64,000 nt of DNA, from the NCBI RefSeq assembly GCF_026659735.1, contig NZ_JANSKK010000002.1, positions 310,001 to 374,000 on the forward strand, given 5' to 3'. Under the pieces are notes generated by a model. That model was given only the letters and a program-made list of their open reading frames with translations. It searched no databases and was not told where the DNA came from. This document shows, piece by piece, positions 1 through 10,624 of this stretch (position 1 is the stretch's first letter; each line of letters opens with the position of its first letter). The stretch is from Staphylococcus pettenkoferi. Its GTDB lineage: Bacteria; Bacillota; Bacilli; Staphylococcales; Staphylococcaceae. The translations under genes were made by a program, and so were the position numbers.

Positions 1-1912
1 TGAGCAAGCCACCTTTACCTACTGTTTGAACATGTGATAACACACCATCTCTAACCGCTTGTGCGATGTGTTCACCTTTAGCTACTTCGTCAGACAAATC
101 AATCGCTTCAAATTCGTGATTGACTGAACCGTGAAGTAACTTCTCAATTTGACTACCACCGAAATCATCACGTGTACCGCCGACGAGATAAACGTCTTCG
201 CCTTGGATTGGATGGAAATCTTTCAGGTAATCGATATCTTCAATCAAGCCAAACATACCTACGACAGGAGTTGGGAAGATCGACGTCTTCGGTGTTTCGT
301 TATAAAGTGAAACGTTACCGGAAACAACAGGTGTCTTCAATGTTTCACAAGCTTCAGCCATACCTTTCGTAGAGTCGATGAGTTGTTGATAGATTTCTTT
401 CTTCTCTGGAGAACCGTAGTTTAAGCAATCTGTCATCGCCAGTGGTTTCGCACCGACTGCAATTAAGTTGCGATACGCTTCAGCAACCACCATCTTACCG
501 CCTTCGTAAGGTTGGTTGAAGACGTAGCGCGCTTCACCATCAATCGTTGAAGCAATCGCTTTATTCGTACCTTCAACGCGTACGACTGAAGATTGTAAAC
601 CTGGTTTAACAATCGTATTCGCGCCTACTTGTTGGTCATATTGTTCGTAGAGATAGCGCTTAGAAGCGATTGTTGGATGTGTAAACAATTGATCAAATGT
701 ATGTTCAACATCAACTTGGCTATAATCATTTTTAGACGTATTGAATTCTTTCTCTTCACCTTCAAGGATATATTCAGGTGCTTCATCAGCGAGTGGTTGA
801 ACTGGAATATCTGCGTACACTTCGTCTTCGTATGTGAGAACGAAGCGGTCAGTATCTGTCACTTCACCAATGACTGCACTGTCTAACTCATGATCTTCAA
901 AGAGGTCTAAGAATTTTTGTTCTGTACCCTTTTCAACTACAAGTAACATACGCTCTTGCGTTTCAGATAACATCATTTCGTATGGAGAGATGCCTTCTTC
1001 ACGAACTGGCACTTGATCCAATCTTAAGTGCATACCACTGCCACCTTTAGCAGCCATTTCAGAAGAAGATGATGTCAGACCAGCAGCACCCATATCTTGA
1101 ATACCAACGAGTTCTTTATATGTAATGGCTTCAAGTGTAGCTTCCATCAGTTTCTTACCAACAAATGGGTCACCGATTTGTACAGAAGGACGTTTGCTTT
1201 CGCTTTCTTCGTTTAACTCTTCTGATGCGAATGTCGCACCGTGAATACCATCGCGACCTGTCTTCAAGCCAACGTAGATCACTGAGTTACCTTTCCCCTT
1301 AGCTGTACCTTTCTGAACCATGTCATGATCGATGACACCCACACACATCGCGTTAACGAGTGGATTACCGTCATAGCGTTCGTCGAATTCGATTTCACCT
1401 GCTGTAGTTGGAATACCGATACAGTTACCGTAACCACCGATACCTGCAACGACGCCACGTAGCAAACGACGATTCTGTTTCTCAGTTAATTCACCGAAGC
1501 GCAAACTGTTGAGTAAATTGATTGGACGTGCCCCGATAGATACAATGTCACGGATAATACCGCCGACACCTGTCGCAGCGCCTTGGTAAGGTTCAACTGC
1601 AGATGGGTGGTTATGAGATTCTACTTTGAAGACCACCGCTTGTTTGTCGCCAATATCCACGACACCTGCTCCTTCACCAGGACCCATGAGGACATGTTCG
1701 CCTGTCGTTGGGAACTGTTTCAAGAACGGCTTAGAGTGTTTGTAGGAACAGTGTTCACTCCACATCACTGAGAAGATACCAATTTCTGTAAAATTCGGTT
1801 GGCGTCCGAGAATCTCGCATACTTTGTCGTATTCTGCGTCTGTGAGTCCAAAGTCTTTATATAGCTTCTCTGTTCTAATTTCTTCACTGCTTGGTTCGAT
1901 AAATTTAGACAT
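1..1912 (-). CDS. purL: Phosphoribosylformylglycinamidine synthase subunit PurL (3' end outside window)
   Basis: This is the large, ATP-dependent synthetase subunit that makes FGAM from FGAR with ammonia supplied by PurQ, the fourth step of purine synthesis, in the cytoplasm. The protein starts [20 protein letters not shown] at 1912 and stays open to the window edge, giving 637 of roughly 730 expected residues. AIRS-type motifs are visible: the EHCSYKHSK region, [26 protein letters not shown] and [12 protein letters not shown]. It overlaps the end of purQ by 8 bases, so translation is probably coupled to purQ and PurS. Identification is secure; only the C-terminus is missing because of the window boundary, not a mutation. 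Confidence 0.96.
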   Translation of the reverse strand, partial: MSKFIEPSSEEIRTEKLYKDFGLTDAEYDKVCEILGRQPNFTEIGIFSVMWSEHCSYKHSKPFLKQFPTTGEHVLMGPGEGAGVVDIGDKQAVVFKVESHNHPSAVEPYQGAATGVGGIIRDIVSIGARPINLLNSLRFGELTEKQNRRLLRGVVAGIGGYGNCIGIPTTAGEIEFDERYDGNPLVNAMCVGVIDHDMVQKGTAKGKGNSVIYVGLKTGRDGIHGATFASEELNEESESKRPSVQIGDPFVGKKLMEATLEAITYKELVGIQDMGAAGLTSSSSEMAAKGGSGMHLRLDQVPVREEGISPYEMMLSETQERMLLVVEKGTEQKFLDLFEDHELDSAVIGEVTDTDRFVLTYEDEVYADIPVQPLADEAPEYILEGEEKEFNTSKNDYSQVDVEHTFDQLFTHPTIASKRYLYEQYDQQVGANTIVKPGLQSSVVRVEGTNKAIASTIDGEARYVFNQPYEGGKMVVAEAYRNLIAVGAKPLAMTDCLNYGSPEKKEIYQQLIDSTKGMAEACETLKTPVVSGNVSLYNETPKTSIFPTPVVGMFGLIEDIDYLKDFHPIQGEDVYLVGGTRDDFGGSQIEKLLHGSVNHEFEAIDLSDEVAKGEHIAQAVRDGVLSHVQTVGKGGLL

Positions 1913-2576
1913 TTTGTTCCCTCCAACTTTTCACCATGGCTTCGAATAACTTCATACCACTATCAGTACCTAAGATTGCTTCAAGCGCACGTTCTGGGTG
2001 TGGCATCATACCACAAACGTTACCGCGTTCGTTGACAATACCTGCGATATCTTCATGCGAACCATTTGGATTATCCACATATTTCAAGATGACTTGATTG
2101 TTGGCATGTAAGTCATTGTAAATCTCATCTGTACAATAGTAATGACCTTCACCGTGTGCAACTGGATAAACGACCACTTCATCTTTGTCGTAGAGATGTG
2201 TAAAAGCCGTGTCGTTATTCACGACTTGTAATTCTTCGTTTCTGCTGACGAATAAATGTGAATCGTTATGTAGTAAAGCACCTGGTAGTAAGCCAATTTC
2301 TGTAAGAATCTGGAAACCATTGCAGACACCCAATACAGGCTTACCTTCTTCTGCTAAGCGTTTCACTTCTGTGATGACTGGTGCCACACTCGCTACCGCA
2401 CCTGAGCGTAAATAGTCACCGAATGAGAATCCACCTGGGATAAGTACGCCGTCGAAACCTGCAAGTGATGTTTGACGATAATCTACATATTCTGCATCGA
2501 CACCTGCTTTCAGTGCAGCATTCAGCATGTCACGGTCGCAGTTCGATCCAGGGAATCTAAGCACTGCAAACTTCAT
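1905..2576 (-). CDS. purQ: Phosphoribosylformylglycinamidine synthase subunit PurQ (glutaminase)
   Basis: This is the class I glutamine amidotransferase subunit that releases ammonia for PurL. The 223 residues match the usual size of small stand-alone PurQ. The nucleophile lies in GVCNGFQ (Cys85), and the rest of the triad is in PHPERA near residues 193-195 (His, Glu). The N-terminal [10 protein letters not shown] and the oxyanion segment [14 protein letters not shown] are typical. Its start codon shares one base with the purS stop codon, and its 3' end overlaps purL by 8 bases, so the three FGAM synthase subunits are translated as a coupled block. Confidence 0.96.
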   Translation of the reverse strand: MKFAVLRFPGSNCDRDMLNAALKAGVDAEYVDYRQTSLAGFDGVLIPGGFSFGDYLRSGAVASVAPVITEVKRLAEEGKPVLGVCNGFQILTEIGLLPGALLHNDSHLFVSRNEELQVVNNDTAFTHLYDKDEVVVYPVAHGEGHYYCTDEIYNDLHANNQVILKYVDNPNGSHEDIAGIVNERGNVCGMMPHPERALEAILGTDSGMKLFEAMVKSWREQNV

Positions 2577-2836
2577 TAGAAATTCTCCCCTTCTTCAACA
2601 ACTTTGTAGCTATATTCTTCAATGACTGTATTCGCAAATAATTTCTCACTTAAAGTTGTCACGATATTATCGACCGCTTCATCTGACGCTTCATCCACTG
2701 TTAAATAAAGTACTTTACCCACACGAATATCGTTGACTTGTTCGTAACCTAAATCATGTACAGCACGTGTTAAAGCTTGTCCTTGTGTATCTAATACTTG
2801 CGGTTGTAATGTGATGTGTAATTCGATTTTTTTCAT
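2576..2836 (-). CDS. purS: Phosphoribosylformylglycinamidine synthase subunit PurS
   Basis: This small (86 aa) structural subunit bridges PurQ and PurL in the FGAM synthase complex of Gram-positive bacteria. The protein begins [20 protein letters not shown]; the VLDTQGQA segment and the later RVGKVLYL strand are characteristic of PurS. It has one-base overlaps with both purC upstream and purQ downstream, which is typical of coupled translation in this operon. There are no unusual features. Confidence 0.95.
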   Translation of the reverse strand: MKKIELHITLQPQVLDTQGQALTRAVHDLGYEQVNDIRVGKVLYLTVDEASDEAVDNIVTTLSEKLFANTVIEEYSYKVVEEGENF

Positions 2837-3540
2837 TATTCTACGTCCTCCAATTTAGTTAAAAATGCTTGATAAACATCTAAGATTGAACCTCTATCCT
2901 CACGATAAACGTCTTTATCAAAGTTCTCGTCACTGTCCAACGCCCAAATACGACATGTATCCGGAGAAATTTCATCAGCGAGAATAATCTTGCCATCTGC
3001 TGTGCGACCGAACTCAATCTTGTAATCCACGATGCGTAAGTCCATCTTAGCCATGAGCGCTTTGAGGTGTTCGTTGATACCTAACGCTGCCTCTTTTAAT
3101 GTAGCGATTTCGTCATCGTTCGCTAAGTTGAGTAATTTCACGTGGTCATCAGTGATGAGTGGATCGTTGAGATCATCATTTTTATAGAAGAATTCCACGA
3201 GTGGTTGTTCGAATTCGTGTCCTTTGTCAAAACCAAGGCGTTTAGTGATAGAGCCGGCTGCGATATTGCGAACAACGACTTCTAACGGAATGATTTCTAC
3301 CTTTTTAACTAATTGTTCAGTGTCAGAGAGTTGTTCGATAAAGTGACTTTCAAGTCCTTGATCTTTCAAATATTGAAAGATTTTAGAAGTGATGAGGTTG
3401 TTCAAACGCCCCTTACCTTCTAGATGATCTTTCTTAGCACCGTTGCCAGCTGTAACTTCGTCTTTATACTCCACACGAAGTACCTCATCTTGATCTGTAG
3501 TAAAAATACGTTTCGCTTTACCTTCATATAATAAAGACAT
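2836..3540 (-). CDS. purC: Phosphoribosylaminoimidazole-succinocarboxamide synthase (SAICAR synthetase)
   Basis: The enzyme condenses CAIR with aspartate using ATP to give SAICAR. At 234 aa it is the normal length for the stand-alone bacterial enzyme. Recognisable parts are the N-terminal [11 protein letters not shown], the [11 protein letters not shown] segment and the C-terminal block [13 protein letters not shown], which contains substrate-binding residues. It sits between purK and purS with one-base overlaps on both sides. Purine-regulated expression is inferred from the operon's position downstream of the purE promoter region. Confidence 0.96.
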   Translation of the reverse strand: MSLLYEGKAKRIFTTDQDEVLRVEYKDEVTAGNGAKKDHLEGKGRLNNLITSKIFQYLKDQGLESHFIEQLSDTEQLVKKVEIIPLEVVVRNIAAGSITKRLGFDKGHEFEQPLVEFFYKNDDLNDPLITDDHVKLLNLANDDEIATLKEAALGINEHLKALMAKMDLRIVDYKIEFGRTADGKIILADEISPDTCRIWALDSDENFDKDVYREDRGSILDVYQAFLTKLEDVE

Positions 3541-4667
3541 TATTGGTTTCTCCCTTCAAAACGTTGTAGCATTTCTCGTTCAGTTTGGTCGACGTCGTTC
3601 GTTAAGATCGTCATGTGCCCCATCTTACGGTCAGGTTTACGTGTTGTCTTACCATATATATGCACATGCCATTCTGGATGGTCACCAAATTGATCTTCGA
3701 GTAAGTCTAAATCACGGCCGAGTAAATTCATCATGACCGCTGGCTTTAAGATTTCGATTTCTTGAGGTAACTGCTGTCCTGTCACAGCTAGGATATGTGT
3801 ATCGAATTGAGAATAATCACACGCTTCAATAGAATAATGGCCTGAGTTATGAGGTCTTGGCGCAATTTCATTAACGTAAAGGTGATTATCACGATCGATG
3901 AAGAATTCGACAGTGAACGTACCTACGAAATGGATATAGTCTGTAATCTTCTTCACTTCATCACGAGCTTCAGTTTCTTTATCTGAGCGCGCAGGTACAA
4001 TCGTTTTAAATAGTATTTGGTTTTGGTGTTCATTCTCTTGGAGAGGGAAATAAGTAATTTGATTATTATTACCAATCGTTACAGTTAGTGATACTTCTTT
4101 AGCTAAATCAACAAATTGTTCGGCAACACATTCTTGATTCTCAATTAATGTGCGTGCTTCATCTAGGTCGTCTTCACTTTGAACCAAGATTTGTCCTTTT
4201 CCGTCGTAACCGCCAAAGCGTGTTTTGACCATAAATGGATAACCTAATTTGTCGACCGCTCTTTTGATATCATTCGGTTCAGTGAGCTGTTCAAATGGAA
4301 CAATTTGCGTTCCAGCAGCTTCTAAAGATTGCTTTTCAGTCAAGCGATCTTGGAGCAATTCAATCGCTTGATAACCTTGAGGAATATTGTAGCGTGAAAC
4401 GAGCGCTTTCAGTTGTGGAGCAGAGATATTCTCAAACTCGTATGTAATTACATCCGATTGTTCACCTAACTGTTCGAGCGCTTCCATGTCATCATATGGT
4501 GCATTAATAAATTCGTGTGCGACGTGTTGGCATGGACATTCAGCATCCGGATCGAGGACGATCACACGATAACCCATCTTCTGTGCAGATTGAGCCATCA
4601 TCTTACCTAACTGACCGCCACCGATAATACCAACCGTTGCACCAAACGCTAGTTTATTGAAGTTCAC
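3540..4667 (-). CDS. purK: 5-(carboxyamino)imidazole ribonucleotide synthase PurK
   Basis: PurK is an ATP-grasp enzyme that carboxylates AIR to N5-CAIR with bicarbonate and passes it to PurE. The sequence shows [13 protein letters not shown] near the N-terminus, the glycine-rich ATP-grasp loop [10 protein letters not shown] and the metal-binding segment [14 protein letters not shown]. The start taken is the GTG at 4667, giving MNFNKL as remembered for S. aureus PurK; a second in-frame GTG at 4679 would add four residues (MKCK). Neither has a strong Shine-Dalgarno, consistent with translational coupling to purE, which it overlaps by 14 bases. Confidence 0.93.
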   Translation of the reverse strand: MNFNKLAFGATVGIIGGGQLGKMMAQSAQKMGYRVIVLDPDAECPCQHVAHEFINAPYDDMEALEQLGEQSDVITYEFENISAPQLKALVSRYNIPQGYQAIELLQDRLTEKQSLEAAGTQIVPFEQLTEPNDIKRAVDKLGYPFMVKTRFGGYDGKGQILVQSEDDLDEARTLIENQECVAEQFVDLAKEVSLTVTIGNNNQITYFPLQENEHQNQILFKTIVPARSDKETEARDEVKKITDYIHFVGTFTVEFFIDRDNHLYVNEIAPRPHNSGHYSIEACDYSQFDTHILAVTGQQLPQEIEILKPAVMMNLLGRDLDLLEDQFGDHPEWHVHIYGKTTRKPDRKMGHMTILTNDVDQTEREMLQRFEGRNQ

Positions 4668-5136
4668 TTTGCATTTCACTCACTTTCTCAGCTAAAGACT
4701 TTTCATAATTTTGTAAGTTTTCTTGAACTGAAGTATCTTGAAGTCCTAATATTCTGGCAGCTAAAATGCCTGCATTCTTCGCTCCAGACTTACCGATAGC
4801 TGTTGTAGCAACAGGAATACCACCTGGCATTTGTACAATAGAAAGTAATGAATCCAAACCTTGTAGCGCTTTAGATTCAATCGGTACACCAATAACTGGA
4901 AGTGTCGTCATTGAAGCAATCATACCTGGAAGGTGTGCAGCGCCTCCAGCTCCTGCAATGATTACGTCGTAACCATTGAGTCGTGCTTCAGACGCGAAAT
5001 CTACCATTAATTTAGGCGTACGATGTGCAGACACAACTTGTTTATCGTACGGAACACCTAATTCTTCTAACATCTGACAACTTTTTTTCATCGTAGCCCA
5101 GTCAGATGAACTACCCATGACAACTGCCACTTTCAT
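4654..5136 (-). CDS. purE: 5-(carboxyamino)imidazole ribonucleotide mutase PurE
   Basis: PurE (160 aa) converts N5-CAIR to CAIR and is the first gene of the purine operon. The phosphate-binding signature [14 protein letters not shown] opens the protein; SAHRTP and [11 protein letters not shown] contribute to the active site. The start is the ATG at 5136 because an AAAGGGTG ribosome site lies just upstream; an open frame extending a further 26 codons has no supporting site. It is followed by purK with a short overlap. The promoter region is shared with the divergent folD. Confidence 0.96.
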   Translation of the reverse strand: MKVAVVMGSSSDWATMKKSCQMLEELGVPYDKQVVSAHRTPKLMVDFASEARLNGYDVIIAGAGGAAHLPGMIASMTTLPVIGVPIESKALQGLDSLLSIVQMPGGIPVATTAIGKSGAKNAGILAARILGLQDTSVQENLQNYEKSLAEKVSEMQSELQ

Positions 5137-5196
5137 TATGAACACCCTTTCAAAGATTTGAAATTCACATTGCATAAGTTGTATATTACATGTATA

Positions 5197-5243
5197 AGGA
5201 TAACAACAATTCACGAGTATTTCAATTTAAAATCGAACTTTAT
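5197..5243 (-). promoter_or_regulatory. Candidate purE promoter with upstream PurBox-like site
   Basis: Reading the minus strand, TTGAAA (5225-5220) and TATCCT (5202-5197) are separated by 17 bases. Just upstream, the plus strand reads AAAATCGAACTTTAT (5229-5243), which resembles the A/T-flanked CGAAC core of Gram-positive PurR boxes. A convincing second inverted box at the usual spacing was not found, so PurR control is inferred mainly from the operon identity. Confidence 0.4.
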
Positions 5244-5252
5244 CTGAATTTC

Positions 5253-5281
5253 TTGCGTCAATTTACGTTTATTACTATAAA
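5253..5281 (+). promoter_or_regulatory. Candidate folD promoter
   Basis: TTGCGT (5253-5258) and TATAAA (5276-5281) are spaced 17 bases apart, about 60 bases before the folD start. The -35 box is weak. A second possibility, TTGACC followed 17 bases later by GATAGA, lies closer to the gene. Confidence 0.35.
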
Positions 5282-5343
5282 TTTGATTGACCTACTCGGG
5301 AAATGTAAGGATAGAGTGAATCTAAACAAGGAGGATTTGGTTT

Positions 5344-6201
5344 ATGTCTGCTAAGGTATTAGACGGTAAACAAATTGCAAAAGATTATCGACAAGGACTT
5401 AAAGATCAAGTTGAGGAATTAACTTCTAAAGGCTACACTCCAAAGTTATCTGTTATTCTCGTAGGTAACGATGGTGCAAGCTTAAGCTATGTTAAATCTA
5501 AGAAAAAAGCTGCAGAAAAAATTGGTATCACTTCAGAAATCGTACATTTAGATGAAGATACTTCTGAAGAAGAAGTGTTAAAAGAACTTGATCGTTTAAA
5601 TAATGATGACTCAGTAAGTGGTATCCTCGTTCAAGTACCTCTTCCTGATCAAGTAAGCGAACAAAAGGTATTAGAATCTATCGACCCAGCGAAAGACGTA
5701 GACGGATTCCATCCTGCTAACATCGGTAAGCTTTATATCGATGAACAAACTTTCGTACCTTGTACTCCACTTGGCGTAATGGAATTACTTAACCACGCTG
5801 ATATGGATTTAGAAGGTAAAAATGCTGTCGTTATCGGCCGTAGCCATATCGTAGGCCAACCTGTTTCTAAATTACTTTTACAAAAAAATGCGACAGTAAC
5901 AATCTTACACTCACGTACGAAAGACATGCATGCACACCTTAAAGATGCAGATGTCATCGTAAGTGCGGTAGGTCGTCCAGGACTCGTAACGAAAGACGAC
6001 GTTAAAGAAGGCGCTGTAGTCATCGACGTAGGTAACACACCTGATGAGAACGGTAAACTTAAAGGTGACGTTGAATACGACGAAGTGAAAGAAGTTGCGG
6101 GCGCTATCACTCCAGTTCCAGGCGGTGTAGGCCCAATGACAATCACTATGGTGCTTAACAATACGTTATTAGCTGAAAAAATGCGTCGTGGAATTAAATA
6201 A
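5344..6201 (+). CDS. folD: Bifunctional methylenetetrahydrofolate dehydrogenase / methenyltetrahydrofolate cyclohydrolase
   Basis: FolD interconverts 5,10-methylene-THF, methenyl-THF and 10-formyl-THF, supplying formyl groups for the purine pathway encoded next door. At 285 aa it is full length. The catalytic Lys segment [13 protein letters not shown], the VQVPLP motif, DVDGFHP and the NADP-binding [14 protein letters not shown] and [10 protein letters not shown] blocks are all present. AAGGAGGAT lies immediately before the ATG. It is transcribed away from purE, and the shared intergenic region suggests coordinated regulation. Confidence 0.97.
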   Translation: MSAKVLDGKQIAKDYRQGLKDQVEELTSKGYTPKLSVILVGNDGASLSYVKSKKKAAEKIGITSEIVHLDEDTSEEEVLKELDRLNNDDSVSGILVQVPLPDQVSEQKVLESIDPAKDVDGFHPANIGKLYIDEQTFVPCTPLGVMELLNHADMDLEGKNAVVIGRSHIVGQPVSKLLLQKNATVTILHSRTKDMHAHLKDADVIVSAVGRPGLVTKDDVKEGAVVIDVGNTPDENGKLKGDVEYDEVKEVAGAITPVPGGVGPMTITMVLNNTLLAEKMRRGIK

Positions 6202-6335
6202 TTCCTCTCATTATATGATGAAAGCAATTAAGTATAATTCGTAATTACACTTTAGACCTTTTATATTATTTAGAATAGAAGGCACACACTGTTCAAATAC
6301 GAATTAAATATTCACGTTTCATTTTATGTATGTAT

Positions 6336-6382
6336 ATAAGGATAGAATTAGGATTGTATTAAATTCCCAATTCTATCCTTAT
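6336..6382. terminator. Rho-independent terminator after folD
   Basis: ATAAGGATAGAATT at 6336-6349 pairs perfectly with AATTCTATCCTTAT at 6369-6382 and is followed by a T-run on the plus strand (ATTTTTTATT). This is a strong hairpin terminator about 135 bases past the folD stop. Confidence 0.85.
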
Positions 6383-6421
6383 TTTTTATTCATCTTTATA
6401 TTATTATCTTCTATAAAAGTA

Positions 6422-6519
6422 AAAGAGTCTGAGATATAAATAAAATTTAATAAATGATATGTATTGGATTTGCTTTTTATTTATTCTATAAGATAATTTG
6501 CATTATTGTCCCAGTCTTA
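6422..6519. repeat. Degenerate dispersed repeat / MITE-like element (candidate)
   Basis: The segment starts AAGAGTCTGAGATATAA and ends TTATTGTCCCAGTCTT, so its ends form an imperfect terminal inverted repeat. The inside is very A/T-rich and holds no open frame. GTCTGGGAC-type ends recall non-coding repeats scattered in staphylococcal intergenic regions; that link is from memory and needs a genome-wide search. The rest of the gap from 6202 to 6849 contains the folD terminator and no supportable gene. Confidence 0.4.
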
Positions 6520-6849
6520 AAATTACTATCCGATTAATATCAGAACCTTATATTTTTATAAAGTTTGTTATTCAATTCCTCATCAAACTTTATATTGCTA
6601 CATTAATATTTAAATACTTGTATTATCGTTACTGCATTAGCAAGTTCTTTCATATTATATAGATATAGTTATCTCTCTAAATTGAATATATTCAAAAATA
6701 TTTTTTCATTTTCACCTGTACTGCTTCTTATCATTTCAATACTTCGCCCTACTTTTCTAAATTAAGACCATAGTATGATGTATTTTCAATTCGTATAAAG
6801 TATAGTATAGTTAACACTAAGTTGTGACTTGATACGGAGGTAAATCGTT

Positions 6850-7167
6850 ATGAACAAATTACTACAGTCATTATCAGCTATTGGAGTCTCAGCAACATTG
6901 GTTTCTCCTAACTTAAATGCCGAAGCCACAGATAATTCCACACCTGAAATCAAAGGAGCTAAAGACGTCGTTGTAGAAAAGGGTTCAGAATACAACGTCC
7001 TCAATGGTATTACTGCCTTTGATAAAGAAGACGGCGATTTAACCGATCAGATTACCGTAGAGGGTCACATTAATACGAACCAAGCGGGTAAATATAAAAT
7101 CGCTTATCAAGTGAAAGATTCAGACGGTGGCGTAGATACTTCAACTCGCTACATCGAAGTCAGATAA
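6850..7167 (+). CDS. Small secreted protein with a single bacterial Ig-like (DUF5011-type) domain
   Basis: The 105-residue protein has a short N-terminal hydrophobic segment with a likely cleavage near NLNAEA (about residue 26), followed by one domain of about 75 residues. Features of DUF5011/HYR-like Ig folds are present: the DKEDGDLTDQITV motif near residues 59-71 and the closing strand GKYKIAYQVKDSDG. Such domains usually sit as repeats in large surface proteins, but here one stands alone with no LPXTG or wall-binding part, so it should be released or held by partners. CGGAGG precedes the ATG. As I recall, S. aureus has a comparable small protein, once labelled chitinase-related, between folD and qox. 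Function unknown. Confidence 0.8.
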   Translation: MNKLLQSLSAIGVSATLVSPNLNAEATDNSTPEIKGAKDVVVEKGSEYNVLNGITAFDKEDGDLTDQITVEGHINTNQAGKYKIAYQVKDSDGGVDTSTRYIEVR

Positions 7168-7328
7168 GTCTGTCAGAACCTCATTCACACCATCCGTTTA
7201 ATTCATTCATTATGAATATCTTCATTTTGGAATATAATTTCTATCGCAAGTTAACACGCCTACTTACGCTGTCGCAATAAAGTGTGATGAGTTAGTATTT
7301 GGTGCTATGTATCACTAATTTTATAAAA

Positions 7329-7358
7329 TTGACGATAGTCACAAAATGTACACATAAA
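7329..7358 (+). promoter_or_regulatory. Candidate qox operon promoter
   Basis: TTGACG (7329-7334) and CATAAA (7353-7358) are 18 bases apart. Initiation about 7 bases later would start the transcript just before the hairpin at 7375, producing a leader of about 145 nt ahead of qoxA. The -10 box is imperfect. Confidence 0.4.
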
Positions 7359-7374
7359 TTTAACAATTGCTTCA

Positions 7375-7486
7375 AAGCCCGTCAGACGCCGTGTCTGTAG
7401 GGCTTATTTTAAATTCACAACAATTTTTTTGCCGTAGGTACTTGTAAATATTCCGTAATATCTTAAAATTGATGATAAGCCCTACA
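7375..7486 (+). promoter_or_regulatory. Structured qoxABCD leader with mutually exclusive pairings
   Basis: Segment A (AAGCCC + CAGAC, 7375-7387) pairs with segment B (GTCTG + GGGCTT, 7393-7405) in a terminator-like hairpin followed by ATTTTAAATT. Segment B, extended as TGTAGGGCTTAT (7396-7407), is also exactly complementary over 12 bases to segment C, ATAAGCCCTACA (7475-7486), which ends 11 bases before the qoxA ribosome site at 7498. A:B and B:C cannot coexist, as in an attenuator. Segment C also overlaps the palindrome CTACAATTGTAG (7482-7493). The alternative reading is that A:B is simply the terminator of the upstream gene. Confidence 0.5.
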
Positions 7487-7511
7487 ATTGTAGTATTAGG
7501 AGGTCAAAAAA

Positions 7512-8636
7512 GTGTCAAAATTTAAGTCTTTGCTTCTATTATTTGGCTCACTAATTTTACTTAGTGGCTGTTCAAACGTAGAAGTCTTAAACCCAAAAGG
7601 GCCAATAGCAAGCGACTCTAAATTCTTGATTATGTATTCAATCATTTTCATGCTTGTTATTGTCGCAGTGGTGCTTATCTTATTCGCTGTTTTCCTTTTT
7701 AAATACCGCTTAAAAGGAAATGACGAATCAGGTAAAATGCATCACAACTCTTTAATCGAAACAATTTGGTTTATTGTTCCGGTTCTTATCGTAACTGCTT
7801 TAGCGATTCCAACTGTTAAATCGCTTTACACTTACGATGCGCCACCGCAAAAAGATAAAGATCCAATCGTTATCTACGCAACAAGCGCTGGTTATAAATG
7901 GTTCTTCTCTTATCCAGAAGAAAAAATTGAGACAGTTAACCATTTAACAATCCCTAAAGATCGTCCTGTTGTCTTCAAGCTCCAATCTATGGACATGATG
8001 ACAAGTTTCTGGGTACCACAACTCGGTGGTCAGAAATACGCAATGACAGGAATGACAATGGATTGGACATTAACTGCGGATCAAACTGGTACATTCCGTG
8101 GACGTAACTCAAACTTCAATGGTGAAGGTTTCGCACGTCAAACATTCGATGTACATTCAGTAAGTCAAAATGACTTTGACAAATGGGTAAAAGATGCTCA
8201 AAAACACAAAACACTCGATCAAGATACGTTCGACAAACAACTTTTACCTACTACTGAGAACAAGAACCTAACATTCAGTGGTACACACATGGCATTTGTT
8301 GACCCAGCGGCAGATCCAGAGTACATCTTCTATGCATACAAACGTTATCACTACGTTCAGAAAGATCCTAACTTCCATTCTGAAAAAGAAATCAAAGAAG
8401 ATGTATTGGACAAACCAGATAAAAACAAACCTGCTCGTAAACATCAAATCACAAATGCTAACTACAAACGTCACGGTATGTCAGAAATGATCTTACCAAA
8501 CGACAAACCATATAATAATGAGTTCAAGAAAAAAGAACATCATAATATGGATGAAATGGAAAAAATCTCTAAAGGTGCTAAAGATGACAAAGAGTCTAAG
8601 CACGACAAAGATCATGAACATGGAGGTGGACATTAA
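7512..8636 (+). CDS. qoxA: Cytochrome aa3-type quinol oxidase subunit II (QoxA)
   Basis: This lipoprotein subunit of the menaquinol oxidase complex transfers no electrons through CuA but helps form the quinol site. It starts with GTG after AGGAGGTC. The signal peptide ends in the lipobox LLSGC, so Cys20 should be lipidated. Two membrane helices follow (about residues 35-62 and 80-102), then a periplasm-facing cupredoxin domain without the CuA ligands. The C-terminal tail from about residue 285 is rich in Lys, Asp, His and Glu and ends EHGGGH. The stop codon overlaps the qoxB start by one base. Confidence 0.95.
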   Translation: MSKFKSLLLLFGSLILLSGCSNVEVLNPKGPIASDSKFLIMYSIIFMLVIVAVVLILFAVFLFKYRLKGNDESGKMHHNSLIETIWFIVPVLIVTALAIPTVKSLYTYDAPPQKDKDPIVIYATSAGYKWFFSYPEEKIETVNHLTIPKDRPVVFKLQSMDMMTSFWVPQLGGQKYAMTGMTMDWTLTADQTGTFRGRNSNFNGEGFARQTFDVHSVSQNDFDKWVKDAQKHKTLDQDTFDKQLLPTTENKNLTFSGTHMAFVDPAADPEYIFYAYKRYHYVQKDPNFHSEKEIKEDVLDKPDKNKPARKHQITNANYKRHGMSEMILPNDKPYNNEFKKKEHHNMDEMEKISKGAKDDKESKHDKDHEHGGGH

Positions 8637-10624
8637 TGAATTTTCCATGGGATCAATTGATAGTACACGGTAACTGGATGATTACGGCTGCACAAATCGG
8701 TGCACCATTCTTAGTCATCGCAATTATCGCTGTAATTAGTTACTTTAAATTATGGAAATATCTATTTAGAGAATGGTTCACATCCGTTGACCATAAGAAG
8801 ATCGCGATCATGTATTTGGTCTGTGCTGTATTAATGTTTGTCCGTGGTGGTATTGATGCATTACTCATTCGTACGCAATTAGTAATGCCAGACAACACGT
8901 TCTTAGAATCAAACCACTATAATGAAATCTTTAGTACACACGGCGTTATCATGATTATCTTTATGGCAATGCCTTTCGTATTCGGTTTATGGAACGCTGT
9001 AGTTCCACTACAAATCGGTGCACGAGATGTTGCCTTCCCTGTGCTTAACAACGTCAGCTTCTGGCTATTCTTCGCAGGTATGATCTTGTTCAACCTTTCA
9101 TTTATCGTAGGTGGTTCACCTGCAGCTGGTTGGACTAACTATGCACCACTTGCAGGAGAATTCAGTCCAGGACCAGGTGTCAACTACTACTTAGTAGCTA
9201 TACAGATTTCCGGTATCGGTACGTTAATGACTGGTATCAACTTCTTCGTTACGATCCTAAGATGTAAGACACCTACTATGAAGTTTATGGAAATGCCAAT
9301 GTTCACGGTTACAACGTTTATCACAACATTAATCGTTATCTTGGCGTTCCCAGTGTTAACAGTAGCATTAGCATTATTCACTACTGATAGAATCTTCGGT
9401 ACTGATTTCTTCACTGTTGCTAACGGCGGTATGCCAATGCTATGGGCAAACTTCTTCTGGGTTTGGGGGCACCCCGAAGTTTATATCGTTATCTTGCCAG
9501 CATTCGGTATCTATTCAGAAATTATTCCGACATTTGCGCGTAAACGCTTATTCGGTCATAAGAGTATGATCTGGGCAACAGCAGGTATCGCATTCTTAAG
9601 TTTCTTAGTATGGGTTCACCATTTCTACACAATGGGTAATGGTGCGTTAATCAACTCATTCTTCTCAATTACAACAATGATGATCGGTATTCCTACCGGT
9701 GTTAAATTATTCAACTGGTTATTCACTTTATTCCAAGGTCGAATTACCTTTGAATCACCAATGCTATTCTCACTAGCATTTATCCCTAACTTCCTACTTG
9801 GTGGTGTTACAGGTGTAATGCTAGCGATGGCAGCAGCCGACTTCCAATATCACAACACTTACTTCCTAGTGGCACACTTCCACTACACATTAGTTACTGG
9901 TGTTGTATTCGCTTGTCTAGCTGCATTAATCTTCTGGTATCCTAAGATGATGGGATACAAACTAAACGAGACATTAAACAAATGGTGCTTCTGGTTATTC
10001 ATGATCGGATTTAACGTTTGTTTCTTACCACAATTCGTTCTCGGTTTAGATGGTATGCCACGTCGTCTATACACTTATATGCCAGAAGACGGATGGACTA
10101 CACTTAACGTGATTTCATCTATCGGTGCATTATTAATGGCTCTAGGTTTCTTATTCCTAGTAGCAAGCATCGTTTACAGCCATATCAAAGCACCACGTGA
10201 AGCTACTGGTGACAACTGGAATGGCTTAGGACGTACTTTAGAATGGTCAACAGCATCTGCTGTACCACCTAAATATAACTTCGCAGTTACTCCTGATTGG
10301 AATGACTACGACACATTCGTCAACATGAAAGAACACGGTCGTCACTTCTTAGACAACCGTAACTATAAAGACATCCACATGCCTAATGACACATGGGTCG
10401 GCGTTTGGATGTGTCTCTGGTTCACAGTCGGAGGTTTCTTCTTAATCTTCGAAACAATCGTTCCAGCTATCATCTGTCTCTTAGGTATCTTCGGTACTAT
10501 GATTTACAGAAGTTTCCAAGTCGATCATGGTTACCACATCCCTGCTTCAGAAGTAGCTGAAACTGAAGAACGTCTACGTGAAGAACGTAGAAAAGAAAAG
10601 GAGGCTGTAAGTTATGAGTCATAA
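8636..10624 (+). CDS. qoxB: Cytochrome aa3-type quinol oxidase subunit I (QoxB)
   Basis: This is the catalytic heme-copper subunit of the terminal menaquinol oxidase, a proton pump in the cytoplasmic membrane. At 662 aa with about 14-15 helices it is full length. Ligands are visible: His102 in STHGV (low-spin heme), His279 with Tyr283 in WGHPEVY (CuB and the cross-linked Tyr), His328 and His329 in WVHHFYT (CuB), and His414 and His416 in AHFHY (hemes). There are one-base and 11-base overlaps with qoxA and qoxC. Confidence 0.97.
   Translation: MNFPWDQLIVHGNWMITAAQIGAPFLVIAIIAVISYFKLWKYLFREWFTSVDHKKIAIMYLVCAVLMFVRGGIDALLIRTQLVMPDNTFLESNHYNEIFSTHGVIMIIFMAMPFVFGLWNAVVPLQIGARDVAFPVLNNVSFWLFFAGMILFNLSFIVGGSPAAGWTNYAPLAGEFSPGPGVNYYLVAIQISGIGTLMTGINFFVTILRCKTPTMKFMEMPMFTVTTFITTLIVILAFPVLTVALALFTTDRIFGTDFFTVANGGMPMLWANFFWVWGHPEVYIVILPAFGIYSEIIPTFARKRLFGHKSMIWATAGIAFLSFLVWVHHFYTMGNGALINSFFSITTMMIGIPTGVKLFNWLFTLFQGRITFESPMLFSLAFIPNFLLGGVTGVMLAMAAADFQYHNTYFLVAHFHYTLVTGVVFACLAALIFWYPKMMGYKLNETLNKWCFWLFMIGFNVCFLPQFVLGLDGMPRRLYTYMPEDGWTTLNVISSIGALLMALGFLFLVASIVYSHIKAPREATGDNWNGLGRTLEWSTASAVPPKYNFAVTPDWNDYDTFVNMKEHGRHFLDNRNYKDIHMPNDTWVGVWMCLWFTVGGFFLIFETIVPAIICLLGIFGTMIYRSFQVDHGYHIPASEVAETEERLREERRKEKEAVSYES

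Noticed and set aside
5733-6227. 164-codon minus-strand frame opposite folD
   Set aside because: Antisense shadow of folD with Ser/Thr-rich composition and no ribosome site.
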